Part shown: positions 1-5,791 of the stretch, in pieces
How positions within the stretch are numbered: the first letter of the stretch is position 1
Layout of the letters: each line of letters starts with the position of its first letter
NCBI GenBank assembly: GCA_001464165.1
Contig: LNEX01000479.1
Span: 1-5,803, forward strand
Origin: a bacterium Ga0077546
GTDB lineage: Bacteria; Cyanobacteriota; Vampirovibrionia; Obscuribacterales; Obscuribacteraceae
Direction of reading: 5' to 3'
Length of the DNA: 5,803 nt
Notes under the pieces: generated by a model
What the model saw: only the letters and a program-made list of their open reading frames with translations
Told to the model about the DNA's origin: nothing
Databases searched by the model: none
Translations under genes and position numbers: made by a program

Positions 1-700
1 ATTCTTTTTCGAAGCTAGCCCTCAATATTGCTAGTGCTTCATTCGGAGCATATTGCCGTAAAGTAAGTAAGGCCTGATAGCGCTCTTTTTGATCGGCTGT
101 CTCGAAAGTGTTGATCAAGGCTTGAATTCTGCCTGAATCATCTGGGCTGATATTTTCTTGTAGTTTGTAAGCCGTGCGCCACTCTTGATTGAGTGATATG
201 AGCCAAGCGAAATGCTCACCGCAGCATTGTGCTATTAGTGGGTGCAAGTCACTGATGTTTTTGCCCAAGCTAAGCAGGCGCGGCACGAACTCTTCAGGAA
301 CTCGTTGATTGGCTTCAGCACAATAGCTGAGCCAATCGGCAACCATTTTTGATGGTCTTAACTCGCTACCTTTAGTCTCTAGGGCTAGTATTTGCACAAG
401 CAGAGCCAAGGAGCGCTCGCTCACCTTTGATTGCGTTTCGGATGGACATACAGCAATTGGGTTCTCAAACACTTGGGCGTGGCTACCGGCTTTGCGGGCT
501 ATGCTCAAGGTGGTAAGTTGATCGATTAGTACACGCTCTGGGGGCAGGCCGTGGCCCATCGTTGCTTGCTGTGAAAGATCAGAAATAGTTTGGCCGAGGT
601 CACCTCCGGCAAGAATGCGACTTAATGGCTTTCTCTCTGTTCCAAGAATAGCTGTTTCTGTGAGCTCGTAGAAGGGACTCTTTTTTGCCTTGATGACCAT
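1..700 (-). CDS. DUF5691 family protein, C-terminal part cut by window edge
   Basis: The frame stays open for 233 codons from the ATG at 700 down to base 2 and runs off the left edge, so only the N-terminal part is present. I translated it by hand. It begins MVIKAKKSPFYELTETAILG, followed by a TERK motif; this 'W/FYEL..TALLGTER' opening is typical of DUF5691. Further in, the helical pattern continues, with a conserved-looking 'FAWLISLNQEW' around residues 164-174 and an ERYQALL stretch near residues 206-212 that resembles a HEAT-like arrangement. The biochemical function of the family is unknown. The gene overlaps the stop of the upstream SWIM gene by one base (TAATG) and has a GGTGGA ribosome site six bases before the ATG, so coupled translation is likely. 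Family members commonly sit beside SWIM, MoxR AAA+ and VWA genes, which suggests a role in a chaperone-like or regulatory complex; that role is inference. Confidence 0.85.
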   Translation of the reverse strand, partial: MVIKAKKSPFYELTETAILGTERKPLSRILAGGDLGQTISDLSQQATMGHGLPPERVLIDQLTTLSIARKAGSHAQVFENPIAVCPSETQSKVSERSLALLVQILALETKGSELRPSKMVADWLSYCAEANQRVPEEFVPRLLSLGKNISDLHPLIAQCCGEHFAWLISLNQEWRTAYKLQENISPDDSGRIQALINTFETADQKERYQALLTLRQYAPNEALAILRASFEKE

Positions 701-2046
701 TAGATTTCCACCGTTTGCAGTCGGAGGTAATTACTATCCTTCAGTGCCGCAAGTGGTTTGAGTGTGGTGCCATCCCATTCGCCGAATAGCGTAAGCGGGA
801 GGCCGCCTGCGTAGCTGAGCAGCTGCCAGCCAGTCTCTTCTCGGACAATCAAAGGCAGTCCGTTTTTCTCTTTGTCTACTAGCCACCATTTCCCCCCTGC
901 GGTTCTATGTGGTATCACGTCTTCTACGAGAAAGGCCACAGTGTCTAACCACGGGGTTTTTGCTAGGTCACGAGCATAACTACTGAGTGCGGCGCCGACA
1001 GAAGGTAAACCGCTGACATATGGAGCGATTGCCGGTTCACTGCATTTAGATCTTATCAAGGCTCGCTGTGTCAAAGATCCTTGATAGAAAACTAGCTCAG
1101 CTTTGTAGAATAATCCTGGTATCAGCATGGTGTCAAAGGGGGCAGTGCCGTGGGCAAAGCTTAGTACTAATGCTGATTGACCGCGTTTACTCCAGAGCCA
1201 GTTTCTTTGCACTCTTAAACGATCTTGGGTGTAGCTATATTGCCCAACTACCAACCAGAGATCCTCCAGGCATTGGCCGGCTCCACCGAGCAACTCGTCT
1301 TGGCTTTGGTTAACGCCGATTGCCGTAAGCACGTCAGCTTTTAGTTCTGGAGGAAGGTCTTCCAGCTTGAGAAAGGCACGGCATATCAGATTGATTGTGG
1401 CTAATTTGTCGATCAGTGCATCTTCCCAGTCGCTGCTGCGGGCTATGATTTCAGCACACTCACTGACGAGCCGGGCCAAGCCAGGTGCTTGGGCGTCTAC
1501 TAGACGGGCGGCTCTGCTCTTCCAAAAAGCAAATGGTTGCTTCTTTACAGTACCTATGCCTTGACGCATCAAATCGCCGATAAACAGCTCTAGTTCTTCT
1601 ATGCCTGTTTGCACGCGGCTAAGTCTGTCTTGTTTCCGTTTGTCTTTGGCCAAGAGCGATTCTTCGAGCTGCTCCGGGTTCTTCTCGCTTTCATTGGTCT
1701 CTTTGCGTTTCTTTGCTCCGCGGCCACTTAGCCAGTCGCTGACCCATGCTGGCGGCTCTTTTTCTTCAAAAAGTGCTTGGTTAGCGCTACCAAGCAAGGC
1801 AAGGCCTAGGCTATGTTTGCAGGGAAACTTTCGGCTTGGACAGCTGCATTTAAATGCTGGTCCACTGAGGTCGACTCTTGTTTGGTAGGGGGTAGCACCG
1901 CTGCCTTGACACTCTCCCCATATTGCTAGCTCACTACAGCCTAGATTTTTCCATTTTGAAGCAGTGGCCAAATCTCGGCCGGCTTTACCGGCAGAACTGT
2001 CTGGCGCAAGCTCTAGAATCTGCTCGGCGGTGTATGCAATCGACAT
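700..2046 (-). CDS. SWIM zinc finger family protein
   Basis: A 448-residue protein of a size usual for this family. The N-terminal 90 residues carry the diagnostic block: 'LAPD' near residue 13, 'WGECQGSG' at 43-50, 'PYQ..VDL..PAFKCSCPSRKFPCKH' ending at residue 78. The SWIM zinc ligands are C67, C69, C76 and H78 (CxC-x6-CxH). After the finger, residues 98-150 are charged and Lys/Glu rich (a likely linker or coiled coil), then an all-helical middle and a C-terminal half with beta-rich, Trp-containing segments. SWIM fingers bind DNA or proteins in other families; the partner here is unknown. The ATG lies beside a palindrome and a TATACT box, and only a weak AGAG serves as ribosome site. The stop overlaps the DUF5691 start, so the two products probably act together, as in the widespread SWIM-DUF5691-MoxR-VWA neighbourhood. 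PPK2 lies 103 bases upstream on the same strand and may or may not share a transcript. Confidence 0.9.
   Translation of the reverse strand: MSIAYTAEQILELAPDSSAGKAGRDLATASKWKNLGCSELAIWGECQGSGATPYQTRVDLSGPAFKCSCPSRKFPCKHSLGLALLGSANQALFEEKEPPAWVSDWLSGRGAKKRKETNESEKNPEQLEESLLAKDKRKQDRLSRVQTGIEELELFIGDLMRQGIGTVKKQPFAFWKSRAARLVDAQAPGLARLVSECAEIIARSSDWEDALIDKLATINLICRAFLKLEDLPPELKADVLTAIGVNQSQDELLGGAGQCLEDLWLVVGQYSYTQDRLRVQRNWLWSKRGQSALVLSFAHGTAPFDTMLIPGLFYKAELVFYQGSLTQRALIRSKCSEPAIAPYVSGLPSVGAALSSYARDLAKTPWLDTVAFLVEDVIPHRTAGGKWWLVDKEKNGLPLIVREETGWQLLSYAGGLPLTLFGEWDGTTLKPLAALKDSNYLRLQTVEI
707..712 (-). promoter_or_regulatory. ribosome binding site of the DUF5691 gene
   Basis: On the minus strand this reads GGTGGA, six bases before the ATG at 700. 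It lies inside the end of the SWIM coding sequence. It supports this start and, with the TAATG overlap, translational coupling. Confidence 0.5.
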
Positions 2047-2060
2047 CTCTATAGAGTATA
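2047..2060 (-). promoter_or_regulatory. possible -10 box and palindrome just before the SWIM gene
   Basis: The minus strand has TATACT at 2060-2055, eight bases before the ATG. It overlaps a perfect 10-bp palindrome, CTCTATAGAG, at 2047-2056 that abuts the start codon. If TATACT is a real -10 box, the transcript would start about at the ATG and be nearly leaderless. No good -35 hexamer is seen at 16-18 bases, so the promoter call is weak; the palindrome itself is certain. Confidence 0.3.
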
Positions 2061-2149
2061 AATTTTGAGGGCTTCGGTGCGCTTGACTTGCCGCTTCTTG
2101 AAGAATTCTCTATGTTATTTTTTCTATGTTGTTGCTTTGATCCTATGTG

Positions 2150-3214
2150 TTAGTCAATATTGGCTATTTGTCGGTGGAAACGATTGACGATATTCGGATC
2201 TGGATAGAGTCTGACTTTGGCGTCCGACTTGCCGCTGTAATCAAGCAAATTGAGGACATAGCGGATGCTTTCAAGGCGAGCCAAACGCTTGTCATTAGCT
2301 TTGACTACTATCCATGGGCTAAAGGACATATGGGTGCGGCTGAACATCTCTTCTTTGTGAGACGTATATTGCTCCCAGAGGTCTTGGGCTTGTTGATCAA
2401 TTGGGCTCAGTTTCCATTGTTTGAGAGGGTTTGACTGTCTTGAGTCGAAGCGCTTTTTTTGCTCTTCTCTTGAGATGGAAAACCAAAATTTTATGATTGT
2501 GATACCGTCTTCGTATAGCATGTGTTCAAATTCAGGAACTTGCTGAATGAAGCGTTGGTACTCAACTTTTGTACAGAAGCCATTGACCGGTTCCACCACC
2601 GCTCGGTTGTACCAGCTACGATCAAAAAATACTATTTCGCCAGCATTTGGTAACTGCACCGAATAGCGCTGGAAGTACCACTGCCCGCGCTCTTGGAGGG
2701 TGGGCTTGGGGAGTGCCACCACTCGCATGGAACGGGGGTTAAGGTGCTCTGTAAACCTACGGATGGTGCCACCCTTACCGGCGGCATCACGGCCCTCTAA
2801 AATAATTGCTATACGCTTGCCTTTGTCTTGCACCCATCTTTGCAATTTAACAAGCTCAACTTGCAGCCTCTCTAGTTCTTCTTCATATTCTAAGTCTGCT
2901 GCAACATCTTTTATTTTGATTTCTTTGGTTCTTAAGAGGGTTAGCAGGCCTTTGTTAGTGTTAACTCTTCTTAAGTCGTCCTCTGAAAGCTTGTTTTCAG
3001 ATTTTTCAATCTGCGTTTTCTTCTTTTTCGCGTCAGCTTCTGGTTCGACTTTTGAGCTGGCGTTGCCGTTGTTGCCACCGCCATTACTTGTAGTAGCTTT
3101 GTTGGCGCTAGGTTTATTATTGCTAGACTTGCCTTCGTCGCTATCAATTAAGGCTATAGAATCGACATCTATTGGGCTTGAGCTGACGCCACTTGATCTT
3201 TTGTCTGTACTCAT
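2150..3214 (-). CDS. ppk2: polyphosphate kinase 2 family protein (class I-like)
   Basis: A 354-residue cytosolic kinase that would transfer phosphate between inorganic polyphosphate and nucleotides; one-domain PPK2 enzymes of this type mostly make ATP or GTP from the diphosphate. The conserved domain starts near residue 108 with 'YEEELERLQVELVKLQRWV', followed by Walker A GRDAAGKG (141-148, K147) and 'HLNPRSMRVVALPKPT' with 'QWYFQRY' (157-184). Walker B FFDRSWYNR follows (D198), then VEPVNGFC, and the lid-like 'KKRFDSRQSNPLKQWKLSP' (253-271). All expected catalytic motifs are intact. The first 75 or so residues are low complexity (Ser, Asn, Gly, then Lys/Glu) and look disordered, which is longer than usual. 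The ATG at 3214 is the only ATG before the domain in a reasonable place, preceded by a weak AAGAGAAA. It is divergent from the propeller gene across 134 bases. No intrinsic terminator is seen after the stop. The exact substrate class is inferred from domain layout only. Confidence 0.95.
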   Translation of the reverse strand: MSTDKRSSGVSSSPIDVDSIALIDSDEGKSSNNKPSANKATTSNGGGNNGNASSKVEPEADAKKKKTQIEKSENKLSEDDLRRVNTNKGLLTLLRTKEIKIKDVAADLEYEEELERLQVELVKLQRWVQDKGKRIAIILEGRDAAGKGGTIRRFTEHLNPRSMRVVALPKPTLQERGQWYFQRYSVQLPNAGEIVFFDRSWYNRAVVEPVNGFCTKVEYQRFIQQVPEFEHMLYEDGITIIKFWFSISREEQKKRFDSRQSNPLKQWKLSPIDQQAQDLWEQYTSHKEEMFSRTHMSFSPWIVVKANDKRLARLESIRYVLNLLDYSGKSDAKVRLYPDPNIVNRFHRQIANID

Positions 3215-3274
3215 TTTCTCTTGCTTCTTGCCTCGACTCTAGTGCTCTCTGAATTCTTTATGCCACGGCGAGTG

Positions 3275-3303
3275 CTAACATATCCTGCAAGAAATTCTAT
3301 AAA
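3275..3303 (+). promoter_or_regulatory. candidate promoter of the propeller gene
   Basis: CTAACA (3275-3280, four of six matches to TTGACA) is followed by exactly 17 bases and TATAAA (3298-3303). A start near 3310 would give a leader of about 40 bases before the ATG at 3349. The -10 box lies inside the dyad at 3290-3314, so it could be under repressor control. Confidence 0.45.
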
Positions 3304-3314
3304 TAGAACTTCTA
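3290..3314. repeat. double AGAAnTTCTA repeat / extended dyad, possible operator
   Basis: AGAAaTTCTA (3290-3299) and AGAAcTTCTA (3305-3314) are direct copies 15 bases apart. Each copy is itself an AGAA-n-TTCT inverted repeat. Taken together, bases 3290-3313 form a dyad in which 20 of 24 positions are symmetric, with the perfect core TTCTAT-AA-ATAGAA. It overlaps the candidate -10 box of the propeller gene and lies about 75 bases before the PPK2 start, a place fit for an operator acting on one or both genes. The binding protein is unknown. Confidence 0.45.
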
Positions 3315-3337
3315 ACTATTGTTTAGGGCGCTTTCAT

Positions 3338-3342
3338 CGAGG
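3338..3342 (+). promoter_or_regulatory. ribosome binding site of the propeller gene
   Basis: CGAGG with six bases between it and the ATG at 3349. It decides the start in favour of this ATG over an in-frame TTG 30 bases upstream at 3319, which has no comparable site. Confidence 0.6.
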
Positions 3343-3348
3343 TTGCAA

Positions 3349-4152
3349 ATGCCTAAATTAGTGTTATTGGCGCTTACTGTTGGGCTAATTCTTGGCTCAA
3401 ATTTAGTCGTTTCTGCCCAAGTTAATCAAATTAACTCTGTGGTCTTCGGCAACAGGATACCTCGCTTTATGGCTGACCCAACGGCTGGCATGCCAGTGCG
3501 AACAACCGCTGCTGACTTTAGTGCTATGGTGCCGAGCATAGCCTCGGCCAAAGTGATAATTTATAGCCCGACTGGTCAGTCATTTCTAACTGTTTCTGGC
3601 GATACCGCCTCTCTATGGAATGCCACTACTGGTGTGCAATTGATGGCTTTGCAGCATGGTGGGCCAATTCGCTGGGTTGCTTTCAGTCGAGATGGTTCTT
3701 TCATAGTCACCAGTGGTGGTACCTGGACGAGAACTTGGTCACCTAATGGCGAATTTAGGAAGCAGCTTGATCATCAGGCCAACGTTCGTCAGATGGTGCT
3801 CAGTCAGGATGGCAATTTGATTGCCGTCACTACTGATGAAAATTTTCAGCTCTGGTCTGCTTCTCAAGGCCTGATGACACTTAAAATGCCACAGTCAAAG
3901 CAGGTGATATCGTTGATTTTCAATCCTGACTGTAGCCAACTAGTCACCCTTGATGGCCAGAATGCTAAATTGTGGAAGACTGTCGATGGTGCCGAAATAG
4001 GCACAATCGCTCATCAATATCCGGTTCGGGCCGCTCTCTTTAGCCCCGATGGGAGATACTTGCTATGTTCGACAGAGCAGTGGACCTATCTGTGGGACGC
4101 CAAACAATTTATCAAAATCGCGGACGTTCAGTACGGTGGCGGGTACCGCTAA
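3349..4152 (+). CDS. exported WD40-like beta-propeller protein, five blades
   Basis: A 267-residue protein counted from the ATG at 3349. Residues 1-23 look like a Sec signal peptide: Lys3, a hydrophobic core, and VSA before Gln24 as a likely cleavage site. There is no lipobox cysteine, so a soluble periplasmic or secreted protein is expected. Residues 66-262 hold five WD-like repeats. Each has a 'F/YSPDG' turn and ends in LW or TW, with the tryptophans at 90, 130, 169, 209 and 249, a very even 39-40 residue spacing. The classic GH dipeptide and final WD are mostly lost. Such propellers act as binding scaffolds; no catalytic residues are seen and the ligand is unknown. Residues 24-65 match nothing I recognise. 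Five blades is few for a closed WD40 ring, so an extra blade from the N-terminal part or oligomer formation is possible. The stop overlaps the end of the convergent DUF4279 gene by four bases. Confidence 0.8.
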   Translation: MPKLVLLALTVGLILGSNLVVSAQVNQINSVVFGNRIPRFMADPTAGMPVRTTAADFSAMVPSIASAKVIIYSPTGQSFLTVSGDTASLWNATTGVQLMALQHGGPIRWVAFSRDGSFIVTSGGTWTRTWSPNGEFRKQLDHQANVRQMVLSQDGNLIAVTTDENFQLWSASQGLMTLKMPQSKQVISLIFNPDCSQLVTLDGQNAKLWKTVDGAEIGTIAHQYPVRAALFSPDGRYLLCSTEQWTYLWDAKQFIKIADVQYGGGYR

Positions 4153-4616
4153 TTTAGAACACTGAGATCCATTGGCTGGTCTAGATAGACATCGAACCAG
4201 AGCGGGATGCGTAGATTAGCAAGGCGAAGCATTAGCTCTGGTGTTAGCGCTGGACAAGTATTCCATGAGTCCGAAAACCAGGCTACAACCAAATCGACGG
4301 TAAAGCCAGATTGCTGTAGCTTGTAGATGGAGTTGCCGTGATTGGCCAACTGGTCAGCCATCCATTCGATGTGTTTCATGGCATCGCTGCTGCGTACCGA
4401 GTGCTTAGAAGAAAGCAGCCAGCCGCCAGTCTGAGCATTGATTGCGTTTGGAGTGTCAGTATACTTGTCAGAGTGAGCGATGGTGATTTGATCGCCCATT
4501 TTCCAGGCCATAGTCGGTTTGATCTCAAAGAGAGCTGTCAGTTCAGCTGGCACTAGCTGAGCATGATATATGCGCAGAGTGGCGTAGGTTTCTTGGGGCT
4601 GTGTTTCAAAATTCAT
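4149..4616 (-). CDS. DUF4279 domain protein, second of a tandem pair
   Basis: A small soluble protein of 155 residues from the ATG at 4616. Nearly the whole length is one DUF4279 domain: 'YATLRIYHAQL.P.ELTALFEI.P..AW..GD' at the N-terminus, the central 'GGWLLSS', 'HIEWMADQLA', a 'GFTVDLVVAW' strand and the closing 'LRIPLWFDVYLD'. There is no signal peptide or membrane segment. The family has no known reaction; its short, single-domain form and frequent duplication recall immunity or binding proteins, but that is only suggestion. An in-frame TTG six bases upstream (4622) would add two residues. Neither start has a clear ribosome site. The gap to the upstream paralogue is 32 bases with no terminator, so the two are probably co-transcribed. 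Compared with that paralogue it has a different, slightly longer loop between the AW..GD motif and GGWLLSS. Confidence 0.85.
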   Translation of the reverse strand: MNFETQPQETYATLRIYHAQLVPAELTALFEIKPTMAWKMGDQITIAHSDKYTDTPNAINAQTGGWLLSSKHSVRSSDAMKHIEWMADQLANHGNSIYKLQQSGFTVDLVVAWFSDSWNTCPALTPELMLRLANLRIPLWFDVYLDQPMDLSVLN

Positions 4617-4648
4617 GTTCAATTTACTAGTATTTCTTAGTGTTTATA

Positions 4649-5131
4649 TCAACTAATTTCTTTTTCTTCTGAGCCAAACAGATAAACGTCAAACCAGATA
4701 GGTAAATTGAGCTTGGCAAGCCGCCTCATGAGATCTGGTGAAAGGGCTGGGGTAGTGTTCCATGATGTAGCATGCCAGCCCACCACGACATCTATCATAA
4801 AACCTCGGTTTTGTAGATCTTTGATCATATTGGCTTTGCCGGCCAATTGGTCAAGGAGCCAGTCTATGTGGGAACTGGCGTTGTTACCACGCATTACAGT
4901 GCGCGAGCTAAGCAACCAGCCCCCGGAGGGGGCCTTGAATCCGGGACGTTTGCGCCATCCGTATGAGTCTTCGCCGCCGCGCCAAGCAATAGATGGTGTG
5001 ATCTCAAGAAGTTCTGTTAGTTTTTCTGGTTCGAGATCTGGATGATAAATGCGAAAGGTCGCCCTTACGCGCTCAGGGCCAGTTGCTCGTTCAAGAGTTC
5101 TGTCTTCAAGTAATTCTTCAGATTGTTGCAT
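4649..5131 (-). CDS. DUF4279 domain protein, first of a tandem pair
   Basis: A 160-residue soluble protein, paralogue of the gene just downstream; by eye nearly half of aligned residues are identical. Shared landmarks are 'RATFRIYH' (23-30), 'LTELLEI.PSIAW', 'GGWLLSS', 'HIDWLLDQLA', 'W.ATSWNT.PALSPDLM.RLA' and 'PIWFDVYL'. The first 21 residues are an acidic, Glu-rich extension lacking in its neighbour except for a few residues. The function of DUF4279 is unknown and no catalytic motif stands out; the conserved Trp and Asp residues are probably structural. The ATG at 5131 is the best start by position, although no good ribosome site precedes it. It is the first gene of the minus-strand pair and is divergent from the di-iron protein gene across 105 bases, which hold a dyad and promoter-like boxes. 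Confidence 0.85.
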   Translation of the reverse strand: MQQSEELLEDRTLERATGPERVRATFRIYHPDLEPEKLTELLEITPSIAWRGGEDSYGWRKRPGFKAPSGGWLLSSRTVMRGNNASSHIDWLLDQLAGKANMIKDLQNRGFMIDVVVGWHATSWNTTPALSPDLMRRLAKLNLPIWFDVYLFGSEEKEIS

Positions 5132-5160
5132 TGACGAGTGATTTCTATTATTGCGTTTAA

Positions 5161-5180
5161 CTTAGATTTTAAAGCCTAAG
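5161..5180. repeat. 20-bp dyad in the divergent promoter region
   Basis: CTTAG-at-TTTAAA-gc-CTAAG: 16 of 20 positions are symmetric around a central TTTAAA. It ends beside a minus-strand TATACT (5184-5179) and reaches the expected -35 zone of the plus-strand TATAAT box. It could be an operator for the di-iron gene, the DUF4279 pair or both. The AT-rich setting makes chance occurrence possible. Confidence 0.35.
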
Positions 5181-5200
5181 TATAGACCTTTATTTGCCCT

Positions 5201-5206
5201 TATAAT
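5201..5206 (+). promoter_or_regulatory. -10 box of the di-iron protein gene
   Basis: A perfect TATAAT, 30 bases before the ATG at 5237, giving a leader of about 24 bases. The -35 zone (around 5178-5183, AAGTAT) is a poor match to TTGACA, which would suit a promoter needing an activator or an alternative upstream contact. Confidence 0.55.
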
Positions 5207-5220
5207 ACAGTCGCTTTAAC

Positions 5221-5225
5221 GGGGA
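5221..5225 (+). promoter_or_regulatory. possible ribosome binding site of the di-iron protein gene
   Basis: GGGGA lies 11 bases before the ATG at 5237, slightly farther than ideal. The next in-frame ATG (5258) has nothing better, so 5237 is kept as the start. Confidence 0.35.
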
Positions 5226-5236
5226 TTGATTTGTAG

Positions 5237-5791
5237 ATGGCCGACTCTATTAACCACATGAAACGCCCTATGTTTGAACCTGAAAAGCAAACAGAGTTAG
5301 AACCTGAGTATCATCGAAGGAAGCTCATTCATATCTTGCAAATGGCATATTCTGGTGAACTTGCTGCTGCTTTGGCTTATGCTGGGCATTGGCGTGCGGC
5401 TTGGAAGAAGACTGAACGGCAAGATATTCGCCGTATCGAAATGGATGAATGGCACCACCGCGCTAGTTTGTTGAAAATGCTTGATGAATTAGGGGCAAAG
5501 CCGGTAGCTTGGCGTGATTTGATGATGAGAGCTATCGGTTCGGTGATTTTTTTAGCGTGTTTTTTCAGTGGATGGTATATGCCCATGTATTTTGCCGGGC
5601 GTTTGGAGCAGGCTAATATCAAAGAGTATGAAGAAGCCGCCTACCATGCCAGTGGTTTAGGCTTGGAGCAGTATGCGGCTATTATCAAAGTGTTCGCACA
5701 AAAAGAAGTTGAGCACGAACAGTATTTTTTCAATTTAATTGCTAAACATTGGCTCACACCAATAATGAAGGCAGTTTTTCACTACGGTTGA
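5237..5791 (+). CDS. ferritin-like di-iron protein, Coq7 (demethoxyubiquinone hydroxylase)-like
   Basis: A complete 184-residue, four-helix protein. It has the di-iron pattern of this superfamily: E41 in 'YSGELAAALAYAGHW', which resembles the Coq7 'GE.GA..IY.GQ' helix; E71-x-x-H74 in 'EMDEWHHRASLL'; a Glu cluster at 130-133 in the third helix; and E157-x-x-H160 in 'QKEVEHEQYF'. 'LDELGAKP' after the second helix also matches Coq7-type proteins. Residues 99-119 are strongly hydrophobic (IGSVIFLACFFSGWYMPMYFA) and may dip into or cross the membrane, as Coq7 proteins associate with membranes to reach lipid quinones. Coq7 hydroxylates a quinone ring using O2; whether this protein does so, or is a rubrerythrin-like oxidase or another hydroxylase, cannot be told. 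No quinone-synthesis gene is adjacent. It has its own TATAAT promoter. Confidence 0.75.
   Translation: MADSINHMKRPMFEPEKQTELEPEYHRRKLIHILQMAYSGELAAALAYAGHWRAAWKKTERQDIRRIEMDEWHHRASLLKMLDELGAKPVAWRDLMMRAIGSVIFLACFFSGWYMPMYFAGRLEQANIKEYEEAAYHASGLGLEQYAAIIKVFAQKEVEHEQYFFNLIAKHWLTPIMKAVFHYG

Noticed and set aside
1068..1888. Three plus-strand open frames of 65-95 codons inside the SWIM gene
   Set aside because: They lie antisense to a well supported gene, have no domain, and show no ribosome site that stands out.
2092..2109. CTTCTTGAAG/AGAATTCT inverted repeats as a PPK2 terminator
   Set aside because: The stems are four or five pairs with almost no loop, and no T-run follows on the minus strand.
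2109..2150. Three CTATGT copies (2110, 2124, 2143) between PPK2 and the SWIM gene
   Set aside because: They are short, unevenly spaced (14 and 19 bases) and in a T-rich stretch; chance is a sufficient explanation.
2700..3242. Long plus-strand open frame of 180 codons opposite the 5' half of PPK2
   Set aside because: It is antisense to a certain PPK2; its Ser/Leu-rich product is what the complement of the PPK2 coding frame gives, and it has no recognised domain.
3319..3348. TTG start adding ten residues to the propeller protein
   Set aside because: The ATG at 3349 has CGAGG at good spacing and gives a cleaner signal peptide; the TTG would lie only about nine bases after the likely transcription start.
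4139..4149. GCGG-GTA-CCGC hairpin followed by TAATTT as a terminator of the propeller gene
   Set aside because: The stem has only four pairs with a three-base loop, the T-run is broken, and it lies inside coding sequence.
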